A stretch of DNA of 64,000 nucleotides from Malachius bipustulatus (taxonomy: Eukaryota; Arthropoda; Insecta; Coleoptera; Melyridae). Each line of letters starts with the position of its first letter. Positions within the stretch are counted from its first letter, which is position 1. Shown piece after piece: positions 23,865-35,401 of this stretch. The stretch is from assembly GCA_910589415.1 (NCBI GenBank), contig OU342632.1, positions 37,027,637 through 37,091,636 on the forward strand, written 5' to 3'. The notes beneath the pieces are model-generated. The model had not been told where the DNA came from. It ran no database searches and saw only the letters and a program-made list of their open reading frames with translations. Both the position numbers and the translations under genes were made by a program.

Positions 23865-26800
23865 TCATGACACCCATTCCATCAGTCTGGTTCCCTGAAC
23901 TAACTTGTGCAGCCCCGTTACTGAATGAGTTTCATATTCTTCCGGACGCATTTTTTGTTGTCCGTATATCTCCTGTCTTCTGCGATCCAGAGCCTCGCAT
24001 TCACACAGTACATGTTTTGCTGTCTCCTGGGCCCTATTGCATTCTCGGCAACTTAGGTCTCCATTGAACAGTCCTATTTTATTTAAGTGTTCTTTTAGGG
24101 CAATATGTCCCGTTAGTAATCCCACTGTAATGCGTAACTGATTCCTGCTAAGTAATAGTAGTTCTTCAGTTGTCTTTTTTATGGGTCCTTTGATAAAGGC
24201 TTTCCCGTGTTGGTGTTTGGTCCTTTTGTCCCAATATATTTTGTGTTTTTCTTTGACCCATATATTAACCTGACCCCGTGCTGTACTTTTTGGTACTCCC
24301 AGGGCAGGTTCTGGGCCAATGTATTTAGCCGAGGATCCTCTTCTTGCTAGCTCGTCGGCTTTTTCATTGCCTGTGATTCCTCTATGTCCTGGCACCCACA
24401 TCAAGGTTACCTTATTGCGTTCTGCCAGGGTTTCGAGATTCTCACGGCATTCCCACAGTAGTCTGGACGTTATCTTGGGGCTTTCTATAGCCCTCAGAAC
24501 CGCCTGACTATCTGTTAATATATTGATCCGTCTATTTTTGTAGGCCCTCTTATTGTTTATGCTCGCGCAGTGTAGCATAGCGTATATTTCCGATTGAAAT
24601 ACAGTTGCCCACTGCCCGAGAGATATGGTGTGTTGAGTATTGTCCAACTCATTGTATATGCCAGCTCCAGTTCCTTGGTCGGTCTTTGACCCGTCAATGT
24701 ACCAGGTTGTTCCGACCAGCCTGTTGCTGTCTGTGGGCTCATTCCATTCCTCTCGATCTTTGATGCTCACCTCAAAGCTCTTGTGGAATTTGAATTTTGG
24801 AGCCATGTGGTCTGTGTTTGCATCTAGCAGGTCCACTTCCACATAGTTTTTGATTCTATTGTGTCCAAGTTCCGCATATTTGCCCCTTGGTTCTTCTTGC
24901 AGCCTTAGTCGTGCCAGTCTTGCCTCTCCCATTATCATTAGATGAAGTGGTGGGAGGTCTAGGAGGACTTCCATTGCTGCAGTTGAAGTAGTTTTCATTG
25001 CCCCCGTTATTCCAAGGCATGCGAGTCTTTGCACCTTGCTGAGCTTGTTTATCGCGGTATTTTGTTGCATCTTTGTCCACCATACCAGAGATGCATACAA
25101 CAACATTGGTCTAATCACTCTGGTGTACGCCCAGTATACCATATGTGGTTTTAATCCCCATGTTTTTCCATAAGTTCGTCTGACCATCATGAATGTGGTC
25201 TCCGCTCTTCTTTTAATCCTGTCTATCTGTTGGTTCCAGGTGAGTTTTGAGTCTAAGATTACCCCAAGATATTTCACCTCTCCCGATATTTGTACGTTCC
25301 TGCCTCGAAGTTTTAGTGGTCCTAGGCCCACCAGTTTCCTTCGATTAGTAAACGCTATGATGGTTGATTTGGAGGGACTTATGTTCAGTCCCTCTTCGTT
25401 TGTCCATTTGGTTACAACATTTAAAGCCCTTTGCATACAGGGCCTTATCGTGTCGTTAAATTTGCCTTGAATTAATATGACAAGGTCATCAGCATATCCT
25501 ATGCTCTTGATTCCCTCTTGGTCCAGACGTTTCATTAGCTCGTCCATAACAAGGTTCCACATCAAGGGAGACAGTACGCCTCCTTGTGGACACCCCCTTG
25601 CTACCTGAGCCACCACAGTCTCCCCAAATAGGGATGTGCATACCAATCTGCTTTTCAACATGAAGTCTATCCACCTGCATATTGTTGCATTGATTCCTCT
25701 GTTCCTCAATGCATTGGAGATTGATTCTAGGGAGGTGTTGTCGAACGCACCTTCTATGTCCAAGAAAGCACATAATAGTACTTCCTTGTGTTTTATTGCG
25801 TATTCTGCCTTTTCTACCAAGTGGTGTAAAGCTGATTCCGTTGATTTTCCTGTTCTATATGCATGTTGGTCTTGATGAAATGGTCTGTTTGCCAGGACAT
25901 CATCCCTTATATGCCTATCGAGCAGTTTTTCTAAAGTCTTCAGCAAAAAAGACATGAGACTTATGGGTCTTAGAGATTTTGCCCCTTCCTGTCCTGTTTT
26001 CCCAGGTTTAGGTATATAAATTACTCTAATTAAGGTCCAGGCTTTGGGTATGTGCCCCAGTGCAAGACTGCCCCTGAGGATCATACTTAGTCTCTGTGTC
26101 AGAAGATGTGGTCCTTTCTGCAACATTATTGGGTAGATGCCATCTATACCCGGCGATTTATAGGGTTCAAAGGAGTTGATTGCCCATTTGATTTTGTTCT
26201 CGTTTATCACCGATTTCGCAACCTGCCAGCTGTCCCTGTTCGTCCTCTTTGGGGTTCCCAGTTCTGCATTTAGGCAGTCTTGTGGAGATAAATCGGTGAC
26301 TCTAGAACCTGGAAAATGGACTCTGAGTAATTCTCTCATTGTGTCCTTTCCCGTTTCCGTATATTTGCCACTCTCTGTTTTCAGAGTGTGTATGGAGCTC
26401 TGGGGTTGCTTTGAGAGTATTTTATGGAGTCTAGCATATTCTTGAGTTCCTTCTATGTCCTCACAATGCTTTCTCCATGAATCTCTCTTTGCTTTCCTCA
26501 GTGCTTTGTTGTATTCTGTGAGAGCCTTTCTGTATATCTCCCACTTATTTGTTTCCTTCGCTTTATTGAAGTATTTCCTAACTTGTCCTCTTTGTGCAGC
26601 TAGGTTTCTGTTCCACCAGGGCACATTCCTGTTGGAGTCCCTGCTGACAAGGGGACAGTTGTTGTTATAGGCCGAAGTGATTGCATCCTGCACTTGTCCT
26701 GCTACCACTTCTAGGTCTATTGTGTTTTTTATCGTATTTCTCGTCTGTTTTAAACCGTGCTCCAGGTCTGTCTTATAAGACTCCCAGTTAGTTTTCCGAG

Positions 26801-27506
26801 GGTTGCGATAAATTTCTTGTATGGTTTTGTTTCCATTTATTGTAAAGTTTATGTGTCTGTGATCCGAGCAACTAACCTCATCAGACACATGCCAGTTTTT
26901 GACATAGCTTCCTACGTATGGTGTAGCTATAGTTATGTCTATGACCTCCTTTCGTCTTGAGTTGACAAAAGTAGGTTTATTTCCTACATTTAATATGTCT
27001 AGATTGTTAGTCATTATAAATTGTAGTAGTGACTCACCTCTTTCGTTGGTGTTTGTGCTTCCCCAAGTTGTATGGTGCGCGTTGGTGTCGCACCCGATGA
27101 TCAGCTGTGGTCCTTTTCCCCCGCAGTCTCTCACCAGTTTTTCTACCTCTTTGGGTGGTGGTAGTTCCAGGGCGTCATATGGGAAATATGCTGATCCGAG
27201 AATTATCTCCCTCGACATATTCCCGCTGACTGTCCTGATTTTTGCTACCGTCAAATCCCTAGAAGAAAGGTTAGTTAACGGAAGTATTTAAAGTCCTTTT
27301 TTGACTAGTATGCAGGTTCTAGGGGTTTCATGGGATCTACTGTAAATTAGTTCTCCCACCCCCCCTAGTCCCATTACCTTACCTTTGTTGATCCAAGGTT
27401 CTTGTATGAGGGCCACGTCAAATTCCCTCATTGCCACAGTAAGGGCAGCTGATGCCGCCTTACTGTGCTGGAGGTTCGCTTGAAGGACCCTGATTTTGCC
27501 CGCCAT
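23865..27506 (-). pseudogene. Non-LTR ORF2 polyprotein (EN-RT-RNase H), one stop
   Basis: This protein nicks target DNA and reverse-transcribes the element RNA. Translation starts at the ATG at 27506 (MAGKIRVLQANLQHSK, then LIQEPW, the start of an APE-type endonuclease). It meets TAA at 27290-27288 after 72 codons, and continues in the same frame. Counting from the next Met (27254): endonuclease GCDTNAHHTTWGS (54-66), IDITIAT (105-111) and SDHRHINF; reverse transcriptase FLDIEGAFD (D499), GCPQGG (554-559), YADD (587-590); RNase H YIDGS (D854), SEIY (E889), LTDS, NEKADELA with all four acidic positions; zinc motif CRECN...HVLCEC at about 1069-1086. With the stop suppressed it would be a 1,213-residue protein. 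All catalytic motifs are intact, so the stop is likely recent. Confidence 0.92.
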
Positions 27507-28545
27507 CGAGTCCTTTCAACACTCGAAAAGTCACCCTTCCGAGGCTGTAGTACGCTCGAAACCGGGATCTCTCGAGGGTCTTGAATGACCCCTCGTCTAT
27601 TGAAAAGGCCCGGATTACTCCCTCCTTCTCTTTTTTCTTGCTGAGTTGTAGCCAGCTACCCACGTTCAGACCTGGATTCTGCCTCTCTAAACGTGTCCTT
27701 ACTGGCCCATCCTCTTCTTCTGGTCCCGGGATGTAGACTAGAACTCTCGGCCTCTTTGGTAGGTCCTTGGCCTCGACTGTTGTCAGGGCCATCCCTTCCC
27801 AAAGTCCGCCCAGTGTCCCAATCACCCCCACGAGCCAGGTTTTTGTTTGTTCGTTTGCGCAGTGCATCCATAGGACTCCTCCGCTAAACGATACTTTTTC
27901 GAATTGCAATGGACTTTTGCTCCCCGAGGGTGTGCTGTCCATTGCTTCGACTAGTTTCTTCTGGATCAGTTCTGTCTTTCCCTGATCCAGAGTAAATTCA
28001 GGATGGCGTCTGTCTATCACCGCCATCCTTAGTCCAGACACTGCCTCGCTGTAGCTCCCTTTAGGCTTCGTTTCCGATGCCTTGCTGGGTCCCTTGCCAG
28101 ACAGTGTTTGACTATTATTACCCTTCGCTCTCTTTGGGGCTTGGGGTGGAGTTTTCGAGTCGTCCCGAGATCTTTTTCCACTCTTCGGTCTCTTCTCTTT
28201 TGTTGCTTTGCTGTTGGTTGGACGTTTTTCAGTCCATGTGCCAGCAGCAATTTTTTGTTCCTTTCGGAGTTTCCTTTTCTGGGCCCCCGAAAGTCTTTTT
28301 TCTTTTATTGTTGATATCTGCAGTCCTATGTTTCCAATCCCTGCAGATATTGTATCAGCGGTCCCTGTTGTCCCCACTGATGATTCACTGCCATGGTCAG
28401 ATTTGTCATCCTCCATGGCAGTTCCTGGCGTTACATTGCCCTCCCCAGAATCCGAGGGGCAGCCTGGCACTAGGCCAGGGAGGGATTCTGAACCAGTGGT
28501 TCTACCCTCCTGGGGTACTTCTTCTTTTTGTTTCAGTTCCGCCAT
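27460..28545 (-). CDS. Non-LTR ORF1 protein (Gag-like, DUF4780-type)
   Basis: This 361-residue protein should bind element RNA and form the ribonucleoprotein particle needed for retrotransposition. The first half is polar and basic (KRKLRKEQK, KATKEKRPKSGKRSRDD), a likely disordered RNA-binding region. From about residue 170 to 350 lies a globular region with YSEAVSGLRMAV, MHCANEQTKTWL, RPRVLVYIPGP and RAYYSLGRVTFRVLKG, a pattern I associate with the DUF4780 family of insect non-LTR ORF1 proteins. No CCHC knuckle is visible in it. The frame is fully open. Its end overlaps the ORF2 start by 47 bases in another frame, so ORF2 is probably reached by reinitiation. The family name is from memory. 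Confidence 0.85.
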   Translation of the reverse strand: MAELKQKEEVPQEGRTTGSESLPGLVPGCPSDSGEGNVTPGTAMEDDKSDHGSESSVGTTGTADTISAGIGNIGLQISTIKEKRLSGAQKRKLRKEQKIAAGTWTEKRPTNSKATKEKRPKSGKRSRDDSKTPPQAPKRAKGNNSQTLSGKGPSKASETKPKGSYSEAVSGLRMAVIDRRHPEFTLDQGKTELIQKKLVEAMDSTPSGSKSPLQFEKVSFSGGVLWMHCANEQTKTWLVGVIGTLGGLWEGMALTTVEAKDLPKRPRVLVYIPGPEEEDGPVRTRLERQNPGLNVGSWLQLSKKKEKEGVIRAFSIDEGSFKTLERSRFRAYYSLGRVTFRVLKGLDGGQNQGPSSEPPAQ

Positions 28546-28669
28546 TCTTTTTTCTTCGTGTGTTGTTGGTTCGCGCCGTTTCCGGTACCTTACCCTGTCG
28601 GGAAAGGCCTTCCCCTATCCACCACCTGGGGACGCGCCCGATGGGGGTAACACACAAGCCCCACACGGG

Positions 28670-28682
28670 AAAGATTTATCTT
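28670..28682. repeat. Target-site duplication, right copy
   Basis: AAAGATTTATCTT, identical to 23691-23703. Confidence 0.9.
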
Positions 28683-28986
28683 ACAATGAAGGACAAAAAA
28701 CTTCGCTCAATTCAAAAATATTCACCAATGGTACACGAAAATAAAATTATTGGCATTAAAAGGGTAGCTAATATCAATAATTTGACATGTACAAAAGCTG
28801 AGTTCTGTATCTCAAACATTTCCTGAGATATCTTCAGAAATATACAAAAATAATCTTTTTCGACATCCTGTATCTCAAAAATTGTGCATCTCTAGACCCA
28901 CATTGATGTGAAATAGAAATTTTTCCTTGGAACGAGCCAAGGAATCACCCTCTAAAAGTTTTGCATTTATTTAGGATAACCCTCTA

Positions 28987-29379
28987 TTTAGGAATCTCTC
29001 AACCCGATTAGATTCTTCTCCCCAAAAAGATGTAACCTCACAAAAAATTTTAATCTTACAATTTCTTTGGAAAATTATCTGCTCTATGGGAACTATCAAG
29101 AGTGGTCCCGGTTTCCAAAAATTGCAACAGATTCGAAGTAACCAACTATAGGCATATTTGAATCTTACCGAATTTTGGGTAAGCTTCCGAGGAGGTTGTG
29201 GATAGAATATTGAACCCATCACGCGTCATGCAAGTTTCTCATATCCAATCCCCTTACGGTGTCACGAAAGATCATTAGGCTATTACTTTTTTTGCTTCTA
29301 CTCAATTTCATTCAGAAATTTTCGATTATCGATAATCGATGATCGATCGTAAGTTGACGTGATACATATGAATTTTTTA
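28987..29379. other. Unassigned spacer
   Basis: A+T-rich, stops in all frames. Contains a short self-complementary ATCGATAATCGATGATCGAT at 29327-29346. Confidence 0.5.
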
Positions 29380-30010
29380 GCCTTCTATAGGGTAGATCTT
29401 GCTTTGCTATTTGGAAAACTCTCCATCAGTATTGGTTCTTCTGATCTCTCTTATCGGTCTTATCACCTTCTCCGCTCCGATCGCTCGCAGCAGTTCCCTA
29501 CTACGGGTCAAACTCTTCCAAATACCTTGTCAACTGGAGTGTTTCTTAAGACTTCAAACTGGGTCTTTTATTTGTCAGCGATTTTGTCGATAGTCTACAG
29601 AGTCTTGAACATCTCTGTAGGGTGAAATCGCTTAATGATTTTCACAGACTCTAAAGTTCTCTTGACCATCTCAACTCCTGGTGTAATAACAATCTATACT
29701 ACCATTAAATCGATCCACGCGCTCTATTGGGGAAAACTCTATTGAAAGGATCTTTTTTAAATGATAATCTTCAACTCCAGGATCAGTACTGAATTGGCTT
29801 GCTCTTCTGCTTTTAGGGCGTTTGGTTTTATTTTTAGAAACGTCTTGGATTTTAAGACCGTTACTCACCTCGGGACTCTTTTTCATTGCTTCTTCCACTC
29901 AAACTTGAATACGGTCGTATTATCTAGTCTCCTGGCTTAAGAAATACCGTGCCCACAATTTGATTTTGAAGAATTTCACGTTAATAAGAGGGCTAGAGAT
30001 GTTTACACAT
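29380..30010 (+). pseudogene. Non-LTR reverse transcriptase fragment, same family as 11900
   Basis: Plus-strand pieces in shifting frames include a counterpart of the 'GV.QGS.LGPL' palm motif near 29535-29575, FVSDFVDSLQSLEH, DHLNSWCNNN, and IERI plus AFRAFGF-like thumb sequence near 29750-29850. Nucleotides at 29725-29925 match 11960-12185 closely (TTGGGGAAAACTCTATTGAA versus TTGGGGAACACTCTGTTGAA). Dead copy. Together the two fragments cover the palm end and thumb. Confidence 0.65.
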
Positions 30011-31689
30011 CTCTACATTTTCTTCGGCGCTTACTTAAAGTAATCAACACTCCTGACATCCTCTCTCAGATTTTTTCCATGTTCCTTATAGGTTGTAGTT
30101 AGGCAACACTAGCTGGCAAGGAAAATCACCTCGTACGGCAAACCGCAAATGGATAATGGAGCAATTATTATTGACCTATTAAAAGATCCTAATTTACTGG
30201 CCTATAGTTAGTTATAATCGCATCAATTTGGAAATTCTATTTTTTTTTAATTTGCTTGCATTATGTTCAATTTTTTTCGTTTTGCTTCTGTCATGCGCTT
30301 TTGTTATGGAAATTTCTTCGTGGGAGGTGATAGATACGAGGCAAATAGTTGTGTGATAAAAATAACGTAATTTGTGAATAGTCTGTTCCAATTATTGTTA
30401 TTCCGTTTATATTTTAGCTGTTCCGGTTCCACTACCCGTTACGTGTAATTTCGTTAATCGTTTTAAAAGGCATCAACTAAGGCAGTATTTTTAGTTACAA
30501 AAGTGATCGGGGATGAATTTAAGATGTCGCCTTAGTTGCTGTATATTAGAATAAAAATTATTCAAAAAATATTTCCAGCAATCACGAAAAATATCAAACT
30601 TCTGCATTTTCTTGATATGTATACTTATCCCTCGTTATTTCGGAACTGTTATGTGGAACCTATTCCTGAATCCTGGATACGTTTTGCCTTCTTTTCTGTA
30701 TCTACATTGTAGACCGTCCAACTTTCTGCTTCTCTAAAACTTCTTGTTTCTACCTCTACAAGATATTCTGATCTATTTAAGTCTGCATTAGAAATGTAAA
30801 AGTTTAAAAGTCTTGAAAGTGTCTTCCGTGCGATCTTCCGCGGATATAGGTACTTGAAATCTTTCTCAAAAAATTTACAACATCTTTCTCTGGATTTCTT
30901 TTATTTATACTTTTCTTCTAATGGATTTTGGTGGCAAGCTTCTTTAAATCATCACATCTGCATCCGACGGTACGAATTCTCTCCAAAAAAGAGAAGACGA
31001 GGCTAGAATCGTCCCAGTGTTTTCTTCCGTCGGAAAGATCACGAGACCATTATTATAAATCTGATTAGGTACTACTTACTGATTACGCGTGCCACATGAA
31101 CATATCAATGCCAATAATACAGACCAAAATATAATGACGAGAATCTTAACTTAATATTCGTGGATCAATAAAGTAAGGACGACGAAGGAAAAATGTCCTG
31201 TGTTTCTGTTTTCTGTTTCTAGGACAAATCCTAAGATACAAAGTATAAGAGATGCGTTTCAACAATTTTTGAGGAGGTTTAACGTCACTCCACCCTCCCT
31301 AGCGAAATAAGAAAAAAATTTATTGAAAAATCATTTATTTCTGACGATTTGGATATAACAGGTTCTGGTAATAAGTGGATCCACTCTAGTCTTAGTCGCT
31401 TCTGTACACAATTCTCTACAAATTAATAAATAAAACAGAATTACCCCATATAAAAGTTTTATCACAAAAACTGAGACTGAAGCACTACTCGATAATAAAG
31501 CAAACACCAGTGGGAGTGTGCAGTAAGAATTTTTCCATCTAATTTTCTTACACTTATATTGAATGGTAGTTACTAGTCAATAGCATCAGTTTATGAACAA
31601 TTGTAAGCTGTAAATTTGTGTCGAGATTAATATTTTTTTGGAGACTTGGTTAAATTTTTAATCGAGATGGTAGGTATTTCTTGAATAAC
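30011..31689. other. Unassigned stretch
   Basis: I see no gene. A+T-rich, no frame above about 60 codons with recognisable content. Confidence 0.45.
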
Positions 31690-33330
31690 CGTTCCCGATC
31701 TAAGCGTTTTACATCCATTCCAGCAGACCACTACTTTTTAAGAATCCCAATGGCCTTAGAGGGGGAGGTGAGAATATATCCAGGTCTCCTGGAGAGATAT
31801 TCTCTTCCGAATGTTGAGTTTCTGGTTCTTCCCAGAGCGAGGCTGTTACACATCACATATTCGGCTGTTTCTTCATCCTGTAAGCACAGGTGACATTCTG
31901 CGTTATCGGCTAGACCCATCCTGTGTAAGTGATGATTAACTTTACAGTGTCCTGTGTACAGGTCTATCCAGGCCTTAAGGTCTGTCCTTTTGAGCTGCAG
32001 TAGTTTCTTGGATTTGGTTTTCGATGGTCCTTAAATAAAGGTCTTAGAATCCTGGCGATCCTGGTAGCCTTCTGCCAATACTTCCGTACTTTATTCTCTA
32101 CTCAGGTGTTTATTGTTGTTTTGGAGATATTTGAAGATATGTGGACAACTGGCTCTGGTCCTGTAAATTTGGATTCAGTTCACCTTCTGGGCAGAAAGTC
32201 GGATATTTCGTTCTCTCCAAAGCCAAAGTAAAGTGGAATCCAGGCCAGATAAAAGTTATTGTTTTTCAGCTACTGCATTCATTGCTGTTTAAGAGTTCCA
32301 TACTAGTTTAGAGTTGCAACGGATGGAGCAAAAAGGGCTTTGAGAGCCGCTTTGCTGTCTGAGAAAATTTTAATTGTTTTCCGCGTACAGTGCATTTCTT
32401 CCAGCATTTCTGCGCTGAGTACAATGACATAAATTTTTGTCATTTATGTTTGGAAAAATGACATTTTAAGCAGTATAGTAGTTGGTTAAATATGGCACGA
32501 TATCTGAGGGCTAAGACTGTGACTTAGAATACCGTCCAGTAGTCTTGTCCGCTCCATGACACAAGCCATTGGCGAATTTCAAACCACCTGTAACAGTCTG
32601 TATGTTGTCCATCTGGCCTTTCTTTCCAGGTATATGTGGAGAGGAGGCAGGACCAGAAGGATTTTCACAAGACTTGAGACCTTCATTTTGGCCAAGGCTT
32701 GTAAGCCTTTGGATCACCAAACTACAAAGCCATATTCGATCATTGGTCTAATGACCATTACATATAGCAGTGTATTTGCTTGAGACCAATACGAATACCC
32801 TTCCACAGATCTTTTTTCAACTCCATAAGGAGAACCTGGCTCTGTGGATGATCTATTCCAGATGGGAATTCTACAGTAGCTTTCTGTCAAGGATCAAGGA
32901 TAACAGCACACCCAGATACTTAGCATCTTCCGCAAATGGTATAATTTCTCCTCGAAGAGTAGGGGGTGTTAGGCCTTCCAACCTTCTTCTTCTCGTGAAT
33001 GGTAGGTACTATAACAATTTTGCGAGGATCAACAGACATCTGTTCCCTCTCGCACCACTGATAGGTAATTTGTAATGCTTCTTGAAGATATAGTCGTTTC
33101 AGAGTTTTCATTAATCAGAATTACAAGATCATCCGCCTATGTTTGGACATTAACTCTCCGTGTGGAGGGAATTGCCAGCAAATTGTCTACAAGGAGAGTC
33201 CATAATAAGAGGGGCACTATACTCCTCCCTACGGGAACCCCCTTGCCGCTCTGAAGCTGACTTCATCACCCCCCATCGAAATTGTTATCATCCTATTCTA
33301 TAGCATATTACGGATCCAGCCGTTTATGAC
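31690..33330 (-). pseudogene. Second copy of the decayed non-LTR ORF2
   Basis: Minus strand from 33330 downward: a degenerate 'GCPQGGVLSPL' stretch near 33215-33245; ADDLVILI with a stop in place of the Tyr of YADD near 33140; SVDPRKIVIVP with a 'KKKVG' tail near 32990; a thumb; a weak RNase H; and the C-terminal motif CHLCLQDEETAEYVMC near 31880. It is longer at the 5' side than the copy at 12600-14060, and both share the ETAE(K)(H/Y)(I/V)xC ending. Many frameshifts; not functional. Confidence 0.75.
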
Positions 33331-34141
33331 CGTATCTTCCTCTCTAAACTGCTGCTTCGTTAATTTCATATAAAGTAGTTGTATTTATTTGTAAACACAT
33401 TTAATAGCTCGATTTACTTATAGTTCTTATTTATTTGTGCACTCTGGCAGTTGATTTATATACGCAATCTGAGGAGGTAGAAATATTCTAGACCCTTAAT
33501 CTAGAATTATGAAAAGTCTACAAACGCTACAATATTTGCAAGTTTTCACAAAAAATCAATTGAGAGAGGCGTCTGAAAAAAAATGCTCTTTTAACCTTAT
33601 TATATTATTCTAAAATTAAAGTGTATAAGTTGCTCTGTGTTGTTTTTTTTTTATTTCAGGAAACAATAATTTCATTTTACATACCTAAGGATTGTGTGTG
33701 CATGAGATATATTTTAATTACTAGCTCCGGCAAGCAATCTAATCAGCAAATCATCAAACATAAACACTCATTAAGAAAGTTTCCATGCAGAAAATGATCT
33801 TAAAATTGCCATAAACGAGTCAAGGAGAGGAACGATATCGATCTTCTACTTCCCTGCAATTTCCTTTCGAATATTTTCGGTCTGTTTAGGATAAACGGTT
33901 TTGTAGTTTAAACATAACGACTTGTATCTACATAGTTTTCCTTATCGACCCCGTCGATCACCTTTCGATCATAACATTTGAACTATCGTAAGAGAAATGT
34001 AAATATTGGAGAAGCGTTTTTCTTAAAGTTGGCCGCCCAGGTATATGATGAGCAGAGGCGACTCGTCGCTCTTGTCCTCATGAATATAAATTATTTAAAG
34101 ATATCTAAAAAGTGGAGATACGTCTGTCTCCATTTTATATT
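33331..34141. other. Unassigned stretch
   Basis: No gene or clear repeat. A+T-rich. Confidence 0.45.
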
Positions 34142-34388
34142 TGAAGACACAAGTGGATGAAGGGCCTATGTAGCAAAATCATTTTCTCGAGATATTTCAG
34201 TTTGAAGTTAATAAATTAAATATTACTACCTACATGGGTCCTTTATCCACTTATAGCTCCTTTATTTCATGATGTATTGTAACGGGAGATATTTTAAACG
34301 AATTTTAGGTAAATAGGCCCTCAATTTATGGAAAAACATCGGTTTTTAAAAAAGTGTTACATCGGCCCTTTATCCACTTGTGTCTTCA
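34142..34388. mobile_element. Palindrome M: small MITE-like element
   Basis: The ends TGAAGACACAAGTGGATGAA and complement form inverted repeats of about 35 bases. An additional partial copy of GGGTCCTTTATCCACTTATA lies at about 34234-34253. No coding capacity. Confidence 0.7.
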
Positions 34389-34684
34389 TTTATTCATTAA
34401 TAAATATAACACTCGCAGCTAAGCTTTTTTTAAAACATAGGTATGATTGTTTGAAAACTTGTAGCGTTTGAAGAGTTAGATAAAATAGCCCAAGCAGCTG
34501 TCAAAAATTGAAAAATTAAAAAGTTTAACCCCGCAGATTTATATTTTGAACTTTGATGAAGACAGAGACACATAAAGTAGGTACCTAACAGAATTGAATT
34601 ATTACTTCACATTTGCGATACTTGAACAATATTCTAATTGAAGCGTTGTAAACACACAAATATTTAAACAATCAACAATAGTTA

Positions 34685-35401
34685 ATAATAATAAATAATA
34701 AAAGTAGGTCGTTTTGAGTATAAAGCACATCCAGTGCATTTTACTAGCCTGCTAGAGGTGGGTTCGGATAATTACTCCATCGCCCATAACAGTTGTCATG
34801 CTGGCAGTGCCTGAAACTCCAATCGAGAGTAGCTTCCAATATCCAACAGCAGAGCCTTCCAGAGTACCAAATCAAGCACAGACACGTGTTTCGTTCTACT
34901 GGAACTCATCAGTGTGCTGCATCTGGAGTGTCCGGAGGATGCTTTCGGATGAACGGAAGTTGGCCCCTCTTAAGCCAAGAATTAACACGGATCTCCGTGA
35001 ATTGTAAATAGAGCTGTAATATACTTAGAGTGAACTCACGGTTAGTTCTTTAGACTGACCGCTAGATGTCGCTCTATTTACAAACTCACGGAGATCCGTG
35101 TTAATTCTTGGCTTAAGAGGGGCCAAATTCCGTTCATCCGACAGCATCCTCCGGACACTCCAGATGCAGCACACTGATGAGTTCCAGTAGAACGAAACAC
35201 GTGTCGTTGCTTGATTTGGTACTCTGGAAGGTTCTGCTGTTGGATATTGGAAGCTACTCTCGATTGGAGTTTCAGGCACTGCCAGCATGACAACTGTTAT
35301 GGGCGATGGAGTAATTATCCGAACCCACCTAGCAGGCTAGTAAAATGCACTGTATGTGCTTTATACTCAAAACGACCTACTTTTATTATTTATTATTATT
35401 A
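34685..35401. repeat. Palindrome L: near-perfect 330-bp inverted repeat
   Basis: Arms 34685-35014 and 35071-35401 are near-identical inverted copies separated by a 56-base spacer; the differences I see are a few substitutions and a two-base indel near 34756. Each arm contains a mirrored short frame beginning MLAVPETPIESSFQYP (69 codons on plus at 34798, 87 on minus from 35288), so this frame is duplicated by the palindrome and may be chance. Near the spacer is CGCTAGATGTCGCTC. A transcript through it would fold into a long double-stranded hairpin. Confidence 0.85.

Larger units (their letters stand above)
23704..28669 (-). mobile_element. Near-intact I-group non-LTR retrotransposon
   Basis: A 4.97-kb element with a 13-bp target-site duplication (AAAGATTTATCTT), a G+C-rich 5' leader of about 124 bases, ORF1, ORF2 overlapping it by 47 bases, a 3' untranslated region of about 144 bases and an A-tail (T run at 23702-23720 on the plus strand). 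ORF2 carries endonuclease, reverse transcriptase, RNase H and a C-terminal zinc motif, the layout of I/LOA/R1-type non-LTR elements. The only ORF lesion I see is one in-frame stop in ORF2. It inserted into the centre of palindrome N. The exact clade would need a tree. Confidence 0.93.
23307..28986. mobile_element. Palindrome N, split by the retrotransposon
   Basis: The left end TACAGGGTCATCC and right end, complement TAGAGGGTTATCC, are inverted. So are the segments around GGGGCCTTGGCTCATTC and GATATCTCAGTAACC in the arms. Arms are about 395 bases at left (23307-23703) and 305 at right (28682-28986). The non-LTR element inserted near the centre, duplicating 13 bases. A related single arm lies at 47580-47800. 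No coding capacity of its own. Confidence 0.75.

Noticed and set aside
28077..28826. 249-codon plus-strand frame.
   Set aside because: It is antisense to ORF1 of the retrotransposon and runs over its 5' boundary into palindrome N; a shadow of real coding sequence.
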